From Eudorina sp. 2006-703-Eu-15 (lineage: Eukaryota > Chlorophyta > Chlorophyceae > Chlamydomonadales > Volvocaceae), in contig BDSI01000036.1 in assembly GCA_003117195.1 (NCBI GenBank), positions 723,035 through 787,034 of the forward strand: a stretch of DNA of 64,000 nucleotides, written 5' to 3'. The position numbers were made by a program, and so were the translations under genes. Of this stretch, positions 52,515-64,000 are shown one piece after another; position 1 is the first letter of the stretch, and each line of letters starts with the position of its first letter. Below the pieces are notes generated by a model. The model saw only the letters and a program-made list of their open reading frames with translations. It had not been told where the DNA came from and ran no database searches.

Positions 52515-55500
52515 ATGGCGCAGCCAGCCAAGGCGCCGCCGGCTTACGATGACAGGCCCAACGGCGAGGAGGGTATCCGCGGCGCGTTGCACCCACCGTC
52601 AGCCGTCGCTGCCGCCGCAGCCGCAGCCGGGGCCCACGCTTGGTCGCGCCGCAGCGGTGCCGTCCCCGCGGCTCAAGCCCTCGGCGACCCCGCTGGCACA
52701 GCCGGCGTGGGCCAGCAGGTCATGGGCCTGGAACCGGTTCCCGTCGCTGCCGCCCACCGCCGTCTGCCCCTCCGCTTCGATCAGAGCCTCGGACAGCTGG
52801 ACTGCCTGCAGGCGCAGCCGCCGACTCGGGCCGCACACCTCACACGTCATTTCTCGTCACCTGCCGCAGTCAACGGGGGCGTTGCGGCCGCCGTCGCTGC
52901 CGCCGCCGCCGCCGCGGCCGCGGCTGGGCCAGCGGATGGCGGCCCCGGCAATGCACCCCGCGCTTCCCATTACAGGCCACACCCGCCCTATCGCACCATG
53001 TTGGCAGGTCCCCGGCAGGGCTCGGTGGGGGGGACAGCGATGCCGGCGGGGCGCTTGTCGCCGCCTGCTGCGCCCGTATTGGGCGGGGGCCCGGGCCTCC
53101 GCGGGCCGGAGGTCCCTCCGCAGCTCACTCACGAACCTGCTGGAGCCGCAATAATACACGGCTGGCCTGGCGGTCCAGAGACCTGGGCGGTGCTGGGCAA
53201 GCGGCCGCTGTCAGACGATGGTTGCCTGCCTGTCGGCTCTGTCGGACCTGGCAAGGACGGTGGCGGGGGCGTCCAGCGTTCAGCAGCCAGGTCGGGGAGC
53301 GCCCTGGCGGCCGGCACCGCCGCGGTTCCCACCGCTGGTTACGGTGCAATGGCGGCCGACGACGCATTTCCCGATGGCTGTACGAGAGGACCGCTTGCCA
53401 GGGGCACTCGCCCGTCGGCAACTCGCCCGGCGCTCAACGGCGGTCCGTCGGGTCGTGATACGGGCGCGGATGTAAAGATCGACACCGAGGAATGGATCAG
53501 GTCCGGTAGGGCTCCCGCCGGCAGCAGCGGCGACGACTGTGGCGGCGACGGCGTCGGCGACGGCGACGGCAGGGGTGCGCGGGCTGCGCCTGGCGAGGGT
53601 CACAGGGCGGATTCGAGCTGCGGCAGGGGCAGCGCCAGCGCCAGCGGTGGTGGCGGGCGGCGGCGGTGCGGCACCGACAACGCCGACGGTGGTGACAGCG
53701 CAGGCGCCGGCGGCGGCGGCGCCCCTAGAGCTGACGAGCGGAGGGTCCGTGCCCAGGAGCTGGCGGGGTACGGCCTGGACTTGATGGCACGCCTGGCCCG
53801 CGTCCAGGTGGGTTGGGTCTTGGGTGGGTAGGCGGGGGCTGGACAAGGATGCGCTGGCTGTAGCCGCTGTAGCCGCTGAGGTCCTGTAGGTCGTATGGAT
53901 ATATGAGGGCCTGGGAGGGCAGCTGGTGTGGTGCGCTGCGGTGTGGCTGCGAGGGGATGTGGGTGTCCCCAGTTTGGGGATTGGAGTGGATGCACAGCCC
54001 ATGGGACTGGGCAGCCACGTCGACTGCGGCAGGGAATCGGCAGCGACGACTGGGTCGCAGGAGGTCTGGACTCTCTGGTAGAGAGACTATCTCGCTCGCC
54101 CGGGGTGTGAGGTTGGGTAAGTCACAAGTCGGCAAAGTCAGACCTCCCAAGTATGGGTGGCGGGTGGTGTGAAACCCATGGCCTCATCACCCCTGCGTGA
54201 CTGGGCCTAATTATAATGTATTTTTTATTTGTAGTGGGTAATATGAGTATCAGTATTAGGGTTAGTATTATTGTTATGTATTGACCTCCCAGTCCCAGTT
54301 TGACCGCCAAGGTCTCAGTGTGGGGCGCATACACCGCCACATGGCACCCCCGACGGCACCCAGCACTGCATCCCCACACCAGCTGCTGCTGACCCCGCCT
54401 CACACATTCGCTCCAGTTCCTGCCCTGCCGTCGGTCGGATTCGGTATGCAACCAGCTGTACCAACCCCCGTCCCATGCATTTTCCCGCTCAAACAAGTTC
54501 GTCCCCAACCCCAACCTCGAAACGTCGGAGCCGCAGGCGATGCGGCAGAGCTTGACTCATGCGGAGGAGCTCCTTCAGGAGGAGCTTCTGGAGGTCCGTC
54601 GGGCGCTGCAGTCGCTGTTGGACCCTCAGCCCCCCACACAACCGCATCCGGACTCAATGCCATGCGCCCAACAACAAATCCCGCAGCCGCACCAGCAGCA
54701 ACCGGACCAGCAGCAGCAGCAGCAGCGGGAACAGGCAGACCTGCAGGATGCACAGAACCAGCAGAAAAGGCTACAATCGCAGCAGCAGCCGCGCCAGCAG
54801 GAGAGGCAACAGCAGCCACACCAGCAGCAGCACCAGGAGCAACGACAGCACCAGCAGCAGCAGACAAGGGTCCAAAAGGTTTACAAATTGTTGCAGCCGG
54901 AGGGGCTTTCGCAGCACTCGCAGCAGCAGTCTCAGCATACACCACAGCCGCTGCAGCAACCGCCGCCGCCAGCGCAGGAGCACCGGCAACAGCAGCAGCA
55001 GGAGGGCAGACAGCATCCGGCCTCCCAGCAGGTTGAGGCGGAACAAATGCAGCTGCAACAACAGGGGGAGCAACAGCAGGGACGGGCGCAGCATACAAAC
55101 ACCCCTGCAGGCGCCGGGGCCACCGACAGCGCCGGGGTCATGACGGGCGCGGCGGAGGCCGCAGCTGTGGGGGCCCAATATCCCCCCCATGTAGCGTTGC
55201 TACGGCCGGCGCAGGAGGTGCAGGTTGGCCTGCCAAACAGCTGGCCACCTAGCCGGCTGCCAACACTGCACACGCGAGAGCAAGTACAGCAGCAGAAGCA
55301 GCGGCCACAACAGCAGCAGCAGCAGCAGCAGAAGCAACAGCAACAACAGCAGCAACAACAGCAGCGGCAACAACAGCAAGAGCGGCAACAACAACAGCAA
55401 CAGCAGCAACAACAGCATTACCAAGAGCTGGACGACTGGGGCGCTCAAGCGGACTCGACGGAGGCCGCAGAGTCGCTCATTTGCCTGGGCCAGTTGATCC

Positions 55501-55843
55501 CTCAACAACAGGCACCACTGCTCCAGCAGCCACAGGCGGCGGAGTCTGCGGAAGCTGCCGCACCGCAGCAAGCCACCTCCCGCAACCGGGGTCCACAGGC
55601 GAGGATGTTCCCCCGGACCCAGCCGCTGCCGCCATCTTCGTCTCCGCAGCCACCTGCGAATCCACACAGCAGAGATCTTCCACCGGCGCCAGCGCAGCAA
55701 CAACAGCCGCAACCACGACAGCCGCAACCACAACAATCGCAACCACAACAGTCGCAACCACAGCAGCAGCAACCACAGCAGCAACAACACGTGCAACGCC
55801 AGGCAGCTGCTGAGCAACACCACGCAAGCCAGGAGCTCACACC

Positions 55844-55892
<49 letters not shown>

Positions 55893-57098
55893 GCGCATGT
55901 GACAGCGCATCAACTACTGCAGCACCTTCGGCACCTTCAGCTGCTACAGCGACTGCAGCGCCCACCTCCCGTCGGCGGCCCATCACCCCTTGGAAATCAA
56001 CAGCAGCAGCCACAGCAACCGCAATTGGAACAGAACCAAGAGGCCGAGGTGCAGCAGTTGAAGGGCGAGAGGCAGATGTTGCCGTTACAGCAGCAGGAGC
56101 AGCGGCAGCAGCAGCAGCCCGGAATGCCCACCATGGTTGCTTCGGGTGATTTCGGCGAGGTTGGAAATGGTTGCGACGGCGCCCTTGGCTTGAGCCCAGT
56201 CGGCGGCCCAGACGCCTCGCTCATACACCCTGAGGGACCGGCGGCAATGGACGATTGGATGCGGATCTTGGTCGCGGCAAAGGCGGGCCCGGGGACGAGT
56301 GCCTTGGGCCCGGCGCAGGGGCTGCTCAACAGCAGTGGCGGCTCGTTGGGGACGTCTCCGCAGGGCGCCGCGACCGCCGCCGCCGCCGGCCCCAGCCTGA
56401 GGGCACCCCGCCTGGCCCAGCTCCTAGCCGCTCAGGAGGTGGCGGCGGCATCTCAGATGCGGAAGGACTGCCGCCCAGTGCTGCAGCAGCAAGAAGAGGC
56501 GCAGCAGCAGCAGTTGGAGCAGCCGCTGCTGCTACCGGAGCAGCAGGCACGGCCGGCTCCCGCAGCGGCCGTTGGCCGTGTCCCTCCCAACCCCGCCGCG
56601 GCGAATGTCGCCGCGCCTGCCCGCCGCCAAACGCTAGCGGCTGCGCCGGCCGAAGCGGGCGCCAGGGCTGGCCCTGCTGCGCCGGCGCCCGCCCCCGCCG
56701 CAGCTCCTCCCTGGACGGGGACGGCAGGCGGCTCCCTCTCCGCCCTGCCCCTGCATGTGATCCGGAGCTGGCCAGCAGACATGGTCCCGGAGGCCGAAAA
56801 ACATCCTCTTGTGCACAGGGGTGCCGGTCATCTAGCATCCGAGCCGCGGAAACAGCAGCAGCAGCAGCTGCTGCAACAACACCACCAGCTGCTGCAACAA
56901 CAACACCAACACCACCAACAACAACAGCTACAGCAGACGAGGGTCGAGAGGCCGGGTCCGGGGCCGCAGTGGCGGCAGACCGTGCAGGGCGGCCCGCCGC
57001 TGCGTGTCGGCATGGTCGGCACGGCGGCCAGGTCCAGCGGCTCGGACTCGCCGTGCAAGAAGAGGCCGCGGCTGCTGGGAGGAGGAGGGTGCGCTTAG
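52515..57098 (+). CDS. Glutamine-rich low-complexity protein, probably nuclear
   Basis: I do not recognise a family. Exon 1 (52515-53807; ATG in the context CAGAATGGCG, another in-frame ATG at 52404) encodes an Ala/Gly/Pro-rich region ending ELAGYGLDLMARLARVQ and a GTGGGT donor. The long final exon ends at 57098. The acceptor at 54416 keeps phase 0 and gives about 1,324 aa; 54497 would also work. The exon starts with a likely coiled coil (SLTHAEELLQEELLEVRRAL), then long Gln-rich stretches including 15 pure CAG codons at 55845-55889, and ends with a basic cluster (SPCKKRPRL) resembling a nuclear localisation signal. Such composition is common in transcriptional co-regulators, but no DNA-binding domain is visible. 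A competing frame (54293-55036) joins at the better acceptor at 54292 but stops early, so the exon 2 start is unsettled. Confidence 0.6.
55845..55889 (+). repeat. (CAG)15 trinucleotide tract
   Basis: Fifteen uninterrupted CAG codons inside the Gln-rich exon, followed by CAA. Likely to vary in length between strains. Confidence 0.97.
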
Positions 57099-60000
57099 GC
57101 GCGTGCTGGCGGCGTTCCGTGACGCAGCCGTGACGCTGCGCAGTCCACAACCCACTTGTGCGGTGCGGGCGTGTGCGGTGCGGTGCGGTGCGGTGCGGCC
57201 GCCCAGGCGGGGGCTGTCTGTGCAGGATCAATGGAAAGCCCGCACTGCAGGACGGAGGGCGATGGGGAAGGGCGGAGAGCTCCAGGAGGATCGGGCTTGC
57301 GTAGGGCCCAGGGGTGGCATGACGCTGTGGGGACGGTGTCGTGTGGTGCGACGTGATGTGCTGCCCTGCGGTGCGGTGCGGTGGAGATCTGCGTGGAGAT
57401 CTGCGAGTCGTGGGTCGGAGATTCGATGCCGCCGCGCCACGTGACCCGGGCCCGTGGCGCGGTGTTGGACAGCGTTCGCTGCTGTCCGCGGCGGGATGGG
57501 GTTGGTTGGGGTGCGCGGCAGAGGGAGCGAGCTCCTCGCGGGGGGTTGGGGGGGTGTGCGGGTTCGGCAGCTGGTGGCTGGATTCATCGCCATTTTTCTC
57601 AATATTAAGGCTGCAGGGGTCGTTATGGTGGCGCGCAGCAGCTGGTGGGACAGGGCATGGCAGGGGGCATGGCAGGGTCGGCCACACGCTCCACAGCTTC
57701 CCCCTCCCCGCCGCACGACTGACCGACCGGCGCCGCGCCCTTCCGGCGCCTTGTGGCCGAGCTGGGACGGAGTCTCCTTGGTGCGCCACCACGGCGCCTT
57801 CCTGTTGTATCGATGACTGTCGTGGACGACCGCTCGACGACTGCTCGTTTGCCGATAGTGTTTTGGTGATGTCGGCTGGTTGACTGGCTGATGGTGTCTT
57901 CATGATGTCGGTTGGTACGTTGTGTGTTCTGGTTGGTGCTTGCGCATGACGGCCCAAGGGAGGGGTACGCTTCCCGCGCCGCGTGTAGCATCTGCCCGAT
58001 ATCGATCGCGAGTGGTGTGTACGACTCTGTACGATTCTGTACGATTACAAACAGACACGCGCGGAAGCGAATCCGCCCAGCGCGCGCCGCGACGTTTCCC
58101 AGCCCCGCTTCGGGCCCGAGGCCCATTTTACTGCTGAATAACACCCGGCTGCTGGAAACCAAGCGTGACCAACGCATCGCAAAATCAGGCTTGGAGCCGC
58201 CATGTCCATGGGCCCCCATCCCAGGCGCGCAAAACCCGCATGACTGCTCTTGAGGCCAACCTTGAGTTGGACCCAAAGCAGTTTTGCGTTGCCTAATACG
58301 ATGGCGGCGCCCGGCGGGGGCCACACGGCAATTTCTGTCGCAAAGGTGTTGTTTGATCCCTGCTAGATAGGTCGGGGCGCCCGTCGCCGCGTTGTTCGGT
58401 TACCTTGACCCGCAGGGTGCAGGGGATAGGGAATGGGATCTGGGGTACAGGGAACAGACCTTCAGGTTGGGAGCTCGTTGGGCGTCTGCAGCGGTCTGGG
58501 CGTCCTGTGTGGCTGTGCAGAGGCGGGGGGGGGTGCTGTTCCGCGCCTGCCGTGCGTTGACCGGCACTCCTGGTCCTTAAGAAACGTAAATTGGCCTGCT
58601 GCGCAACGACACCGCCCTGGAGCTCGTGTTATTCTGGGGGCCGGGTTTAGGGTTTAGGATTTCTAGGAATGTTGTTGGTTTGCGTGTAGACGCCACCGAC
58701 CGTGAGGTCAATTAAGAGCATTCAGTATAAAGGATGGATGGGTGGACGAAGAATGTATGAATGATTGATTAATTGAAAGGCTTCAAATGGACCCTAATAA
58801 AGCAATATACCTCGGAGATAGGCCAGTGGATGTTGTGTTTGAAAGGATTCCGTGTTCACCCGGTGGTGGGACGGGTTCTGGGTTGGTGCGTGGTCGGGGT
58901 TCAGGCGGCCTCTACAGCAGCCGATGCCGCGGCTGCTGACCGCTCCCGCCCCCGCGCACTGACAGTGGCCGCGTGGGCAGAGTGCGCTGACCAGGGCTGA
59001 CCTGGGGAGGGCCGCAGGTGCCGGACTCGGCGCCTACCTGGCGGGTCCGCAACGGCGGGAAGGCCGTGTTCTGCCTTGGCTGACGTTCGGGACGTCCAGG
59101 GAGGCTGGGAGGCTGGTCAGCACGGCGCAACTCCTGCCGCCTCCTGCCGCCTCTCCCTACGGGCTTGTGGCCTGGTGGCTGGGAGCGCCGGAGGAGCCGG
59201 CGGGGAGGGACACCAGCCATCGTACAACACAGCCCGCGTCAGCCGCGCCGCCCAAGGCCCGACCCGCACGTGAAGGGTGGCTCCCCCGCGCCTTTGGGGG
59301 CGCACGTCCACTGGAACACGTCGGTCCGGTTGGCTGCCTTGGCCCCCTGGGCGTCTGAGCGCTTGGTGCGTTCGTGTGCGTTCTACGCCTTTATACGTGG
59401 CCTGGCTGATGGCACGGGCACAGCTGAGGTGGAGACGCTGACGTACATGGTCAGAGTGCGGTAGGTAGGCTATCTAGGACGTACGTACGGCACCAGCAAG
59501 GTGGTCAGACACGGCTGTAGAACAATGCGGGCTCAGGCAGGACAATCCAAGAATCCACCATTAGAATTTCTGAAGGATTCGCGCACTGCTCCCAGTGCTT
59601 GGTTCTTGTTATTGCGGAGCGGGGTCCCTCTAATCGGTGTGGCGCCGTACTCACTTGAACGGTCAGCCTGCGGCAGATGGGATGAGGCACGGCAGCAACA
59701 AATCCCTGTCGATGGCTTCTTGAATCTCTAGGCCCAGAGAGGTCCTTGGGGACGTGGCTTACCACCTTCGTAGCATATTTTGGAGCTGTATCCAAATAGG
59801 TGAATGTTGGCTTGCATGTGGACTATTGGAGGTTGCGGTCTGGCAGTTACACGGCCTGGCACATTGGCGTGTAACTCTTCAGGCAACGAGCGCGGAACGG
59901 GCCGATGGAGGTGCCGTGGCCTCGTGGGCTGGAGCGGTGAATGTGAGCCGGTTGTTGAACGGCCTGCTGCAGGGTGGCTACCTTATTTTGCAGAGTATCT

Positions 60001-61330
60001 ACGGCCGGAGAAACTCCTTGCCCAATCGTGCTGAAAGTATCTGTCGGAGGGAGCTTTTGCCGGCATTTTATCTACTCAAAAGGGGCTTTTCCCCGTGCGA
60101 GAGGCCATGAGTATCTAAAACCCCATTTTCCCACCGAGGGAAAGTATCTATCAAAACGCAAGGTTTTCGGCCGAATATATATTTATATCTTAAGATATCC
60201 ACCCTGGCCTGCTGTGGGCTGGCAGGTGGCCTTGGGGCGGCATACGGGCTCACGGACGGGGTGCGGTTGTGGGGGACATAAGCAGCCACGGGGCCTGGGC
60301 CTATGGCGGCAGCTTTGTAAATTAATTAATGTTGCAGCGCGCTTTGTCTGTTACGCTGTTAGGCCCCCGCTTCCACGGCCTAATAGCCTGGCAAGTGGTT
60401 ACCTGTCCCGATGTGGGATGACACCGTCATTCTTTGTTCTGAACGCCCGGGTTTATGAACGCGACTGCCGTACTGTGCATCGAAGACGTGCTCATGGTGG
60501 CGCTCAAAGATATGCTCGCGGTTGCAGTAATGGGAGAGGAGTTGGGATGGAACCGTGCTTCACCAGTGTCGAGAAACTTGTACGGTACGCTCAGCTCGGC
60601 AGGCTCGGCATGCCATGGCCCTGATTGAGCTGCACGACCTTGCACCCCGCACGAGTGGTTCCTGCCCCTGTTCTGCTCAGAGTAGGGTGTGTTCCTTGCT
60701 TTTAGCGCCGTACTATTATTAAGGATGTTACAGCGGACCCCGCGGGTCATCGGTGACAGCCAACGGCGGCAGCCGAGGCTTCCTCACCATACACTGCCTA
60801 AACGAACTGTACTGTGACTCAATATCAGCTCGTCTGCTATGTGGGTGTTGACCCCTTGGTCACGAACCAGGAACTGACTTGGTTCAGCTCGCTTCGGTTG
60901 CGCTACCAAGCGATTTGCGACGCACTGACCTTTCCGTAAGGTCTCAACAAGGCGGCAACACTAACGCGGTCTAATATTGTCGTGCGCTGAAATCAGACAG
61001 TCAGGGATGTGTGGAACCCCATTTTACAGGGTATTTGGCATAACCTAAGAAAGGAATTATGGTGGGCCCTGTGCCGACGTTCAAGACAGCGACGACAACA
61101 TACTCGCCTCGATGCTGATGAGCGATTGTTTACATCGGTTGAAACTTTGCGTTGCATATTATAGAAACAGAAACATTCTACATTACCTCTGGAAGCCCGA
61201 CATTACCTTCTTCAACGGTTGGGGCTGGTTCCGGAACCAGGCCAGTCAACCCTTCCTCCAAGAGATATACATGCCTTTGATACAGTGTAATAGATCTACA
61301 CGTGTATTGAAGGTATAGCATCGGGACATC
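57099..61330. other. 4.2-kb interval, no gene recognised
   Basis: Starts with the 3' flank of the glutamine-rich gene and includes short CGGTGCGGTGCG tandem units near 57170-57200 and 57370-57380. At 58646-58658 there are two telomere-like TTTAGGG units. The segment 60100-61300 is AT-richer and holds the R1 repeat copy at 60724. No frame shows splice-supported coding character. Confidence 0.55.
60724..60802 (+). repeat. Dispersed repeat family R1, copy 3
   Basis: ATGTTACAGCGGACCCCGCG, then GTCATCGGTGACAGCC, an 18-bp extra segment, then CCTCACCATACACTGCC. Matches 28573-28642 and the minus strand of 44932-44991. Confidence 0.75.
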
Positions 61331-63013
61331 ATGGCGCGCCTCCAGGGTGTGGTGCGATTGGGCAATCCAAGGTGGCTGTCGCCCGCCGCATCCGCTGCGT
61401 TCAATGATGCCCCAACACAAGTAGACTTGCTCCGTGTAGCCTCGTGTGCTACGGGAGAACGCAGCTACCGCACAGTCGCGAAGGCTTCGGAGGCGGCATC
61501 CGGCTCGTCGCAGCGTCGGTTTGTGCCATTCCTGGGCGCTGGCGCTGCGCTGCTGGCCGCGGCGATGCTGTATCCTTCCCCTGCAACAGCGAAGAAGGAG
61601 ATCGCTATCCTGCCTGGCAGCAAGCCCCCCGCACCGGAACCCCCCAAGGCCAAGGCCCCGGCGCCAGTCCCACCCACGGAGAAGCCCACAGCCGCAGCCG
61701 CAGCTGTCGAGGCTCCCAAAGATAAGAAGGACGCCCAGGGGCGACCCATTTATACGCGGGAGGAGGTCGCCAAGCACCGGACGCCCAAGGACCGCGTCTG
61801 GGTGACGTTCAAAGATGGCGTGTATGACATCACGGAGGCGAGTCGTTGCACACCTCCCCCGTGCCCTGCGCCCAGCGCCCGCGGCCCGGGGTTGATAAGG
61901 CGACCTTGCTTTTGTTTCTCTGAGTTTCTCTGATCTGATTCGTGTGTGGGATGTCGCAGGCCTCCGCCTCGACCCCGCTGTCGTTATGCCTCAGGGCCCG
62001 GCCATGCGCACTGCCCACCATCACTTGCCCCTTGCCTGCTCCTGCTCCTGCTCCTGCCCCTGCTCCTGCCCCTGCTCCTGCCCCTGCTCCTGCCCCTGCT
62101 CCCGCTCCTGCTCCTGCTCGCCACACCCCTCACCCTGTTCCATGTGTCATGTCGCGGAGCACATCCGGGAGAGTGCCCGGGAGAGAGTCCATTCCGCATT
62201 CGCCTTCGCCGCGCCGCACCACCACCCACCTATCCGTCTTGACACCCTTCCTCCGCCCCCGCTTGCCGGCGCCTCCCTGCCCGCGCTCCCCTGGGGTCCG
62301 TCGGTGCTCCGGTTGTTGTTCTGTTTGCTCAGTTTGTGGAGATGCACCCGGGAGGTGCGTGGCGGGAAGGGGGATGCCGGGGGTTGGGGGCGTGTGTGTG
62401 GGGGGGTGCTCAGTGTGGGATGGGGCTTGTTTTGGGGGGACGGGGCCAGCGAGCTGAACTCACAGGATTCATGCTCGCACCTCCGAGCTGAACCCGTGAG
62501 TTAAGCTCCGAGGTGTGAGCCTGCATCCTGTCGGCCGATGCGTGTACAGCCGTGCGTGGGCAGGTCGCTGAGATTCCCCGGGGGCCGCGGTGGTGGTGGT
62601 GGTTATGGTGGTATACGGTTCCAGCCTGGAGGGGGCGGGCGGCCGGGTTCCATCCCGTGCTTGAGCAGACTCGACGCGGCGGTGCGGGGCGTGAGGTTAA
62701 AGTGTGAGGCAACTGGCGGATGCGGATTGACGTCTCATGCAGCTGGTGGGGATGCATCTGGCACCGCACAGTGGCAGGGGCCCCACCGCAACGGGGCCGG
62801 CCGCCTGCGGCTGGTGGTGGGGGCGGTCGTGAGGGTGCGGCTGTCACGTGGGTCACTGCTGCCGTACCGCTTCCGTACCGCTGTACTGCAGGTGCTTCCA
62901 AGATCATGTTGGCGGCTGGCGGCAGTGTGGAGCCCTTCTGGGGCTGTACCAGCAGCACCGCAAACCGGAGGTGCTGGAGATCCTGGAGCCCTACCGCATC
63001 GGCAGCCTGGAGG
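61331..63013 (+). CDS. Sulfite oxidase, N-terminal cytochrome b5 part (3' partial, frameshifted)
   Basis: Exons 61331-61837, 62333-62354 and 62892-63013, continuing beyond the right edge. Residues 1-75 look like a mitochondrial-type leader (Arg/Ser/Ala-rich, few acids). A hydrophobic anchor follows ([19 protein letters not shown]), then a Pro/Ala/Lys linker. From residue ~140 a cytochrome b5-type domain reads [37 protein letters not shown] and [17 protein letters not shown], then [20 protein letters not shown]. The His of HPGG and of QQH are the expected haem ligands. The AAGG...PFW and YRIG features are typical of animal-type sulfite oxidase, which passes electrons from sulfite via Moco and haem to cytochrome c. 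The molybdenum domain would lie beyond the window. Intron 1 has a GC donor (GAG|GCGAGT). Exon 3 needs one extra base near 62943 to stay in frame. Confidence 0.8.
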
Positions 63014-64000
63014 GTGGGGAGGGGGGTTGGGGAGGAGGAGGGGGGGGGGGGGGGGGGGGGAGGGTGGGGGGAAGGAGGGTGGGGGGAAGGAGGGTGGGGG
63101 GAAGGAGGGTGGGGGGGGGGGGGGGGGAAGGAGGGTGGGGGGAAGGAGGGTGGGGGGAAGGAGGGTGGGGGGGAAGGAGGGTGGGGGGGAAGGAGGGTGG
63201 GGGGAAGGAGGGTGGGGGGGAAGGAGGGGGGGGGGGGGGTGGGGGGAAGGAGGGTGGGGGGGAAGGAGGGTGGGGGGGAAGGAGGGGGGGGGGGGGGTGG
63301 GGGGAAGGAGGGTGGGGGGGAAGGAGGGTGGGGGGGAAGGAGGGTGGGGGGGAAGGAGGGTGGGGGGAAGGAGGGTGGGGGGGAAGGAGGGTGGGGGGAA
63401 GGAGGGTGGGGGGGAAGGAGGGTGGGGGGGAAGGAGGGTGGGGGGGAAGGAGGGTGGGGGGAAGGAGGGTGGGGGGGAAGGAGGGTGGGGGGGAAGGAGG
63501 GTGGGGGGAAGGAGGGTGGGGGGGGGGGGGGGGAAGGAGGGTGGGGGGGAAGGAGGGTGGGGGGAAGGAGGGTGGGGGGAAGGAGGGTGGGGGGGAAGGA
63601 GGGTGGGGGGAAGGAGGGTGGGGGGAAGGAGGGTGGGGGGAAGGAGGGTGGGGGGAAGGAGGGTGGGGGGGAAGGAGGGGGGGGGGAAGGAGGGTGGGGG
63701 GGAAGGAGGGTGGGGGGGAAGGAGGGTGGGGGGGAAGGAGGGTGGGGGGAAGGAGGGTGGGGGGAAGGAGGGTGGGGGGGAAGGAGGGTGGGGGGGAAGG
63801 AGGGTGGGGGGGAAGGAGGGGGGGGGAGGAGGGGGGGGGGAGGGGTGGGGGGGAAGGAGGGTGGGGGGAAGGAGGGGGGGGGGAAGGAGGGTGGGGGGGG
63901 GGAAGGAGGGTGGGGGGGCAGGAGGGTGGGGGGGAAGGAGGGGTGGGGGAAGGAGGGGGGGGGAAGGAGGGTGGGGGGCAAGGAGGGTGGGGGGGCAGAG
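63012..64000 (+). repeat. G-rich minisatellite, 14-16-bp units (GGAAGGAGGGTGGGG)
   Basis: About 990 bp of GGAAGGAGGGTGGGG-type units with variable poly-G length and several pure G runs (for example 63041-63060). It starts at the donor of sulfite oxidase exon 3 and runs off the right edge. The long Pro/Ser/Phe frame on the opposite strand is an artefact. Runs of 3-20 guanines make it strongly G-quadruplex-prone, and its assembled length should not be trusted. Confidence 0.97.

Noticed and set aside
55200..55913. Leu-rich minus-strand ORF
   Set aside because: Antisense of CAG/CAA repeats (poly-Gln read backwards gives poly-Leu).
58646..58658. Telomere-like TTTAGGG repeat
   Set aside because: Only two units; too short to indicate a telomere or an interstitial telomeric array, and volvocine telomeres typically have an extra T.
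62410..63981. 523-residue Pro/Ser/Phe minus-strand ORF
   Set aside because: Complement of the G-rich minisatellite, opposite to the sulfite oxidase coding strand.

Overview
The window reads as nuclear DNA of a chlorophyte alga, most likely a chlamydomonadalean/volvocine relative. The reasons are very GC-rich sequence, many short exons with GTGAGN/GTGGGT donors, Ala/Gly/Gln low-complexity protein tails, abundant minisatellites and CA/GT tracts, scattered TGTAA motifs, and plastid genes encoded in the nucleus. It is not bacterial, and most long open frames are shadows of GC-rich or tandemly repeated DNA. I rebuilt gene models by hand from splice sites, reading phase and family motifs. All coordinates are therefore predictions, but in the recognised multi-exon genes the exon phases close with no internal stop, except where stated.

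Layout. (1) <1-17714 (+): a 21-exon polycystin-like (PKD2/TRPP) cation channel, open at the left edge, with TM2-TM6 visible and a cytosolic tail of about 1,390 residues; its introns hold several minisatellites. (2) 17715-23278: no gene recognised. (3) 23279-27155 (-): an 8-exon purine phosphoribosyltransferase of the fungal XPT1 type. (4) 27606-31011 (-): an 8-exon homologue of the chloroplast outer-envelope anion pore OEP21. (5) 31655-32313 (+): plastid ribosomal protein bL35, head to head with OEP21 across 643 bp. (6) 33775-39444 (+): an 11-exon secretory prolyl 4-hydroxylase with a C-terminal ShKT domain. (7) 41932-44127 (+): a 3-exon Nudix (MutT/NUDT1-type) hydrolase. (8) 44128-52400: transposon-rich. 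It holds two ~1 kb direct repeats with hairpin ends flanking a decayed LINE 3' end, followed by a perfect 44-bp foldback. (9) 52515-57098 (+): a glutamine-rich, probably nuclear protein. (10) 57099-61330: no gene recognised. (11) 61331->63013 (+): the 5' part of an animal-type sulfite oxidase (leader, transmembrane anchor, cytochrome b5 domain). It has an apparent one-base frameshift and runs into a G-rich minisatellite that continues to the right edge.

There is no operon or co-regulated pathway here. The only suggestive functional link is the divergent pair of plastid-related genes (OEP21-like and bL35c), which share one short promoter interval. The most unusual DNA is the repeat cluster at 46-50.2 kb and several recurrent intron motifs, including an 18-bp motif near the 3' ends of introns of two unrelated genes and a 30-bp inverted motif in two polycystin introns.
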